NCBI GenBank assembly: GCA_029891345.1
Contig: CM057009.1
Coordinates: 88,583,416-88,647,415 of the forward strand
Length of the DNA: 64,000 bases
Reading direction: 5' to 3'
Origin: Dryococelus australis
Taxonomy: Eukaryota; Arthropoda; Insecta; Phasmatodea; Phasmatidae
The notes under the pieces were generated by a model. That model ran no database searches, was not told the DNA's origin, and saw only the letters and a list, made by a program, of their open reading frames with translations. The translations under genes were made by a program, and so were the position numbers. Position 1 is the stretch's first letter. The number at the start of each line of letters is the position of its first letter. Shown here in pieces: positions 58,807 to 64,000 of this stretch.

Positions 58807-59499
58807 AGCCCCTGTCCCACTTAAACATTTTTCCGTCAAAGTGTTTCCAATAAGTTTGGTCAGATGAAGTTGGACAGTTGGACGCCGTCATTTGTGCCTG
58901 AAAAGTTGGATACCTCCAGTTTCCATCAAACTTTTGTAAGTTGGGCTGCTTCCGACATATCTTTGATGTTTGACGGGCTCAGCATATTAGAATCGTGCAC
59001 GACAAAAATTGTCGTTTCCGACGTCGAGAAGCTTTAAAGTATCGAACAATCGCTGGAAACAAAATAAGTCCACGAAAATAATGAATTTATTCACCTAGAA
59101 GCTGTCTGAGCATGAATGCGGTTTTAAATGAATATTGCACATAATGTTAAGAGCTCAGGGGCATTTGACTTCACTGTGCAGGGAACACAACTGATAAATA
59201 AAATTTTAATTTATTAAAGACGTGAAAATAAATTGTAAAATTATATACACCCCCATTTTTTTAATAACAGACTGCATGGAAACACAATAAAAGTACGTCA
59301 CTTTGAAAAAAATTATTAATTAAAAATTCAGATTTGATTCTCCCAGTATAAAATAATTGGCGGTGTGGCAGATTTTCAAACACTTTCATGACTATTTTAT
59401 CAAATCTGTTGGAAGTAAAAATTTGATGGCAGCACTTCTTAGTCAAATTTTATGGCTACATATATTTGAAGGCAAAAATCTGATACTGTGACGGAGGCT
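58807..59499. mobile_element. PIF/Harbinger-like MITE
   Basis: Flanked by TTA at 58804-58806 and 59500-59502. Terminal repeats AGCCCCTGTCCCAC and, inverted, AGCCTCCGTCACAG share 11 of 14 positions. The 3-bp TTA duplication and short TIR fit PIF/Harbinger. It has no ORF of note. Confidence 0.6.
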
Positions 59500-59502
59500 T
59501 TA

Positions 59503-60035
59503 GACACACACAGAGATCATACTTTTAACATATTAGCTAATTTTGGTGACCCTTCTTAAATCACGTGTCTCAAACATATCTTCCTGCTGTCCGGAAACTG
59601 TTCGAGGAAAAGAGACGGACCCTTCGGTACATCTTTAACACTTGTGCCAGAAGCTTTCTTGACCTCATTTCAATAAATTTATTAAATCACATAGAAGATA
59701 ATTGACACATTAACACATACATTTTTTCTACTCTACCTTAATGTAAGTGTTAGGTGGAATGGCAGCCCGGAGGTAGGACGGGATTTTAGTGCTTCTCAGG
59801 GCTAACCCCATATGCCTACAAGGAAGTAAATCGTGCAAGGGGACATGCATCGCGACAGAGAGGGATTGGGCGGTAATGGACAGCAATTGGGGCCATGACT
59901 ACCTCCCTAAGTGTGCCAATAGTTAAACTATAACTAGAAGAGCAAGGGAAAAACCGTCAAGAGAGACGTGAAAAACCCTTGCGATACGAAAGATTTCAAA
60001 AATGTTACATGCATTAAAAAGAAATGCTACAGGAG
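59503..60035. other. Spacer; GC-richer block at 59750-59960 unassigned
   Basis: The 59750-59960 block could be the 3' untranslated end of another LINE on the minus strand, but no partner copy is visible in the window. Confidence 0.35.
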
Positions 60036-60039
60036 ACTA

Positions 60040-62408
60040 AGTGTTTCGAAACATCTCTTATTAGTAGGGGAGAAAAAACTATTAGTGAATGATGGGTCCT
60101 TTATTTAATTCAATATGCGCTGGTCGGTAACCAGAGTGGTGTTTGTACACCACCCTGGTGAGGGAAGATGCACTATTGGGCGTCTTCCCCCTAAATCGTT
60201 GGCAGTCGATTCCTGAAAACTAAAAGAAAAGAGAGTGAGTTGCCAGTAGGCATTAGCAGGGTCAACACCCACTGGCTTTTTTGCGCTCCGAAAGAGACGG
60301 TACAGACCTGTGGAAAGGGAAAAGATTAAATAAAATTAGACTAACTTACAATAAATAACCTATAGTACCATATGTCCTCGGAGACATGTGTTTAATCTAC
60401 TGCTGGGGTACATCGCAGCGGCCAATCTCTGTAGCCATTGGCTGTTACAGAGCATATCTACGGCCATGAACTACTAGTGCACCAAGCTTCGCTTAAGGAG
60501 GAAGGGATTTTAATCTAAAATATGAGTGAGAAAAATAATTATTAGCCTAAGTAATCTAGTTAAAATTGACGTTAAGTGTAACTGAGTTGTCCCTTCCGGA
60601 TTGCTCAGAATAATCTACAGCACTAGACTTAAGAGGCTGCACATGAGCTAAAGTGATCAGCTTTGTATCCATGATGAGGCCTAGGTATTTTACCTCATTT
60701 TTAAAGGGAACATTCTCCCCGAATAGAGTGAATTGCAGGAGATTTAAGCGGGAGCGGCAGCGTGTAAAGACCAACCCCTCGCATTTACCAACGTTAATAT
60801 TTATCCGCCACAGGCGAAAATAAGTCTCAAGCTCAGCGAGCTGTCCCTGGGCGCGCTGAATGGCTATTTAAACACTTGGGGGCCCGAGTGTAGATGACTG
60901 TGTCATCTGCATAAAATCCTAAATTAATATTCCAGTTAGGGGAGCTTGGAATATCGTGCATGTAGACCTTAACGTTATAAAGTACTGGCCCTAGGATTCT
61001 ACCACGGGAGACTCCGGCCCTAATATTTTTCTTATCTGAAGTCTCTCCTTCCATAGTGACAGAAAAGGAGCGCTTATCAAAATAGGAAGCTAATAGCTTA
61101 ATATAACAATCTGGGAAGTTAGTCTTGTATAATTTATAAATCAGCCCTGCATGGCAAACCCCATAAAAAGCTTTTTTCCCGTCTAGAAATACCGCAATTG
61201 TATAATGGCGCCAGTTAGATGTAGTAGTTATGTGTTCCGATAAGCGTACTAGGTGATGCACAGTTGAATGTGCTTTCCTAAAGCCAAATTGATCGCTAGG
61301 AAATAAATTGGTTTCGAGAATATGATTATTGAGACGGCGCAAGAGTAGCCGTTCGTGAATCTTAGAGTGCGAGCTAAGCACACTGATGGGACAATAATTC
61401 TGTACTTGAGTCAGGTCCTTGCTCGGTTTGAGAAAAAATATAAATGAGGCACATTTCCAGGGGGTAGGGAAATGAGCAAGTTTAACTCTCACATTAATGC
61501 ACTCAACTATATCTTCAAACATGCTGTCATCCAGCTGCTTTAGAACTATAGCCTGCAGGGAGTCGAACTCGGGTGCTTTTCGGGGCTTCGTATATTTAAT
61601 AATACACTTGACCTTCTCGGAGTGCGTGGGATCTGGTTCATCCACTGTGGGCTGTCTCAGAAGCACTCTGAAGTCCCTATAAATTTGGGCAACAAATGCT
61701 GCTTCAACTGAGAAGTTATTAGGATGAAAAGTTAACTCTAATTGATCGGCCATAGCCTCAGCCTTCTGCTGGGGCATTTAGACCGCACCTGCGTTGCCTT
61801 GAAGAGGCTGGATTGGATCGCGCTTCTATGCAAGCGCTTTTGTGATGTGCCACACACTATTATCTTGGATGCTCAATCGGGATAATTTGTGATTCCAAAT
61901 ATCAGTCTGCCAGGCAGTGATTTCAGAATCAATATGTGCTCTAAGACTGTTTACCTGGCCTTATATTAGCCTGGATCGAGTTCGGGAATAGAGACTGCGC
62001 AGCCTATCTTTGCGTGAGATCAGCTCTCTGATATGTTCAGGAAGCTTGTCTCCACTAATCATCGGTGTTTTTTCCGGGATAAACTCATTTATTTCCGTCT
62101 GGATTAGCTCTGTGATTTACTCGACAACAGAATCCAATTCAGCGGGAGTTCTAATTAGAACTGGTAGATTTATCTCTCCATCCAGGTAGTCCCTGAAGCC
62201 AGGCCAGTTCGTATGCTTATAATCTTAGATTTTGCGAATTCGTGTATTGTCTGTATCAACTTCGTTGAAAGACAAGTGGGCCGGATAATGGTCCGAAGAC
62301 AATTCGTGGAGCACTTCAAATTCTAAGGCCATGTTAAGGCCTTTATTAAGCACGATATCAAGTATATCGGGCCTAAGATTAGCATATTAGAGTCGTAAGT
62401 GGACTGAA
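60040..62408 (-). mobile_element. Jockey-type non-LTR retrotransposon, copy 1
   Basis: Minus-strand order is the endonuclease C-terminus (62400-62280), linker, reverse transcriptase (61777-60840), a shortened C-terminal region (60774-60560) and a 3' untranslated part (60500-60040). The 3' part aligns with 62419-62900 of the next copy (for example GCAGCGGCCAATC and GCAGGGTCAACAC). The element is 5'-truncated inside the endonuclease and abuts copy 2 at about 62408-62419. Confidence 0.8.
60556..62400 (-). pseudogene. Jockey-type endonuclease/reverse transcriptase ORF2, broken
   Basis: The upstream end reads RPDILDIVLNKG then LSSDHYPAHLSF, the terminal SDH motif of the APE-type endonuclease. After several stops (TAA/TAG near 62226, 62117, 61965 and 61824) the frame opens at 61777-60833 (314 codons). 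It contains KPRKAPEFDSLQ, PISVLSSHSKIHERLLLRRL, QFGFRKAHSTVHHL, AVFLDGKKAFYGV (RT block A, with the second Asp of FLDxxKAFD lost), AGVSRGRILGPVLYN (block B; usually GVPQGS-LSP) and LGFYADDTVIY (block C, YADD). The 60774-60556 part has VKYLGLIMDTKL and then diverges where copy 2 continues WRKHV. Changes in catalytic and G-Q-S positions show that it is inactive. Confidence 0.8.
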
Positions 62409-62418
62409 GACAGAGTGA

Positions 62419-64000
62419 GTGTGTAACATGCTCGTATTAGTAGAGATGAAAAAGCTAGTAGAGAGGGCATTGGACCTTATTTCCTTTCGCCTTGGCAACT
62501 GGAGGGAGACAATGGCTTGTAACAAGAGAGGTGCTTGCACACATCTCTGGTGGGGGGAAAAGGTGCTATTGGGCGACTACCCCCCGATTTCCCAGTATAA
62601 CCTGAAAACTGAAGACAAAGAAAAGTGAGTTGTCAGTATGTTTCAGCAGGGTCAACACTTACTGGCTTTCTGATGTGCGGGAAGAGACGGTACAGTCTGT
62701 GAAAAGAGAAAGTTTAATAAATAAACTAAGTTTAAAATAGCCTAAGTGTCTTATAGTAACACATATCCTCGGGGAGATATGTGTCTAAACTTCATGCTGT
62801 GATAACTCGCAGCGGCCAATCACTGTAGACATAGGATGTAACAGAGCATATATATGGCCATATGCTGGGAGTGCACGGTGCTTCGGATAAGGGAGGGTTG
62901 ATTGGTTGACGCAGGGAGGGGGGGGGGGTCGCTCATCAACTGCAGCAAAGAGCCGCACGTCGCCAGACGCCCTGCAGTTATTTGCGGGTATAACTGTTCA
63001 GTGGCTGCCTTGGAATCGGCAGTGGCGAAGGACCATACATACAAACAGCTGGCTTGGAAGAAAGGCTAAACTAAATTAAAGTTATTAACAAATCTAGGCT
63101 GAGTTGCCCCTACAGTGCAGCTCAGTTTATTCTACCGCAATTATAATTATTACTTAAGGATTAGGTAGTGTGTTTGTGTGTGTGTGTGTGCGGGGGGGGG
63201 GGCGGCTCTCACCAGTTACTGCAGAGTACACACTATCGCCTCAGCCTCCTCAGATTTTGCATATAATCTGACGAGAAGCAGTCTCGGAATCGGCAGTGGC
63301 GGATGGACCATACCTACAAGCAGCTGACTGGGAAGAGATGTGTATTATTATACTTAAAAAAACTAATCATTGGTAATTTAAACTAGGCAGATCAGTCCCT
63401 TTAGGACTGTTCAGATTATCCCTCTGCAATAAACTATTAAGTCTGCGCAGGCGCTATCAAAATTGAAATGGCAGTGTGTTACACGCAGGGCTAAGGGGGC
63501 CTGTGCGCTAGGAGCGACTTTGGTCGCATATAGCGCTGTGTCTCGTCTATATAATACTCCCCAAGGGCAGTAATGAGTGGATTTGCATGTTCTTCATTAG
63601 ACTTGTAAAGGTTTAGGCCTGTTTTCGAATTACGTTTTGCAGCAATTCTTGTTTAAGTTCTAGGTGCAAGCACCTATTAGAGACATAGTGTGATGCATGA
63701 ACTGCCATCCTAAGGCATTTATTCTGCACCACTTGTAGTGAATTGAGATGGGTTTGTGCGCAGTAGGACCAAGCATGGGCGACAAACCAGAATGGTAATT
63801 TACCAGTGGATATAAGGCTTTCATGCGGGCATAAGTAACATTTCGCTTAGAATCCACATGTTTCCGCCATGTCAGACTTCTATCCATTGTGAGGCCAAGG
63901 TATTTTACCTCATCTTTAAAAGGAATATTCTCTCCGAAGAGAGTAAGTTGATGGTAAGGGGCATGTTGCGGCGCGTGAAGAATAACGCTTCGCGTTTACT
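62419..64000 (-). mobile_element. Jockey-type non-LTR retrotransposon, copy 2 (cut by right edge)
   Basis: Same family and orientation as copy 1. The 3' part (62419-63560) is longer because a block with GGAATCGGCAGTGGCG, GGACCATAC and CAGCTG occurs twice (about 63010-63060 and 63283-63335), each preceded by a G-run and a TGCAG word. Coding sequence starts near 63570 and continues past the window end. Confidence 0.75.
63570..64000 (-). pseudogene. Jockey-type RT C-terminus, frameshifted
   Basis: The first frame reads MDRSLTWRKHVDSKRNVTYA and RMKALYPLVN. Near 63800 the homologous reading passes to another frame: FWFVAHAWSYCAQTHLNSLQ, VVQNKCLRMAVHASHYVSNR and CLHLELKQELLQNVI. The order TW..HV...A..R...LYPL, W..CA.THL..LQ.VQNK.LR is the conserved C-terminal region after the RT palm in Jockey-type elements. 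At least one frameshift and a terminal stop break it. Confidence 0.7.

Overview
The window is a stretch of repeat-rich, AT-rich animal nuclear DNA, most likely from an insect. Evidence for this is the tRNA-derived SINEs, Jockey-type LINE, Ty3/Gypsy element, Tc1/mariner, pogo and PIF/Harbinger relics, MITEs, Helitron-like ends, AT/TG microsatellites, absence of operons and absence of long ORFs. A polyneopteran insect with a large genome would fit, but I cannot name the taxon from sequence alone. No complete host gene is visible. Three short plus-strand ORFs (14.4, 39.3 and 44.9 kb) look like possible exons of membrane proteins and are offered at low confidence.

Layout. 1-2.5 kb: edge-truncated copy of a dispersed element ('family X'). 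6.0-7.3 kb: 1.3-kb inverted repeat with a hammerhead-ribozyme-like motif in the spacer. 7.4-10.1 kb: MITE-like units carrying tRNA-like modules, plus a SINE. 12.4-14.2 kb: two inverted copies of a MITE, one with a foldback element nested inside. 18.4 kb and 21.0 kb: more of the same MITE superfamily, one with a small Helitron-like insertion. 21.6-33.1 kb: the most striking structure, a Polinton/Maverick-like element by its ends (about 0.4-kb terminal inverted repeats starting AG and ending CT, with near-identical 6-bp flanks TTCAGT/TTCGGT), split by a 7.4-kb LTR retrotransposon with 1.5-kb LTRs and a 4-bp target duplication. 33.2-38.3 kb: SINEs and MITEs. 40.0-41.3 kb: broken Tc1/mariner-group transposase with a D-to-E spacing near 82 residues. 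43.5-49.8 kb: two inverted copies of a 0.88-kb MITE, a 0.71-kb foldback element, a Tc1-like fragment and a SINE. 51.0 kb: 27-bp minisatellite. 53.5-55.6 kb: pogo-like deletion derivative holding a 179-bp satellite array. 58.8-59.5 kb: Harbinger-like MITE. 60.0-64.0 kb: two head-to-tail Jockey-type LINE copies on the minus strand.

All recognisable protein-coding elements are broken by stops, frameshifts or deletions. The window therefore reads as layered transposon insertions (LTR element into Polinton-like element, foldback into MITE, Helitron into MITE) rather than a gene cluster. All alignments were made by eye; boundaries without a stated target duplication are approximate.
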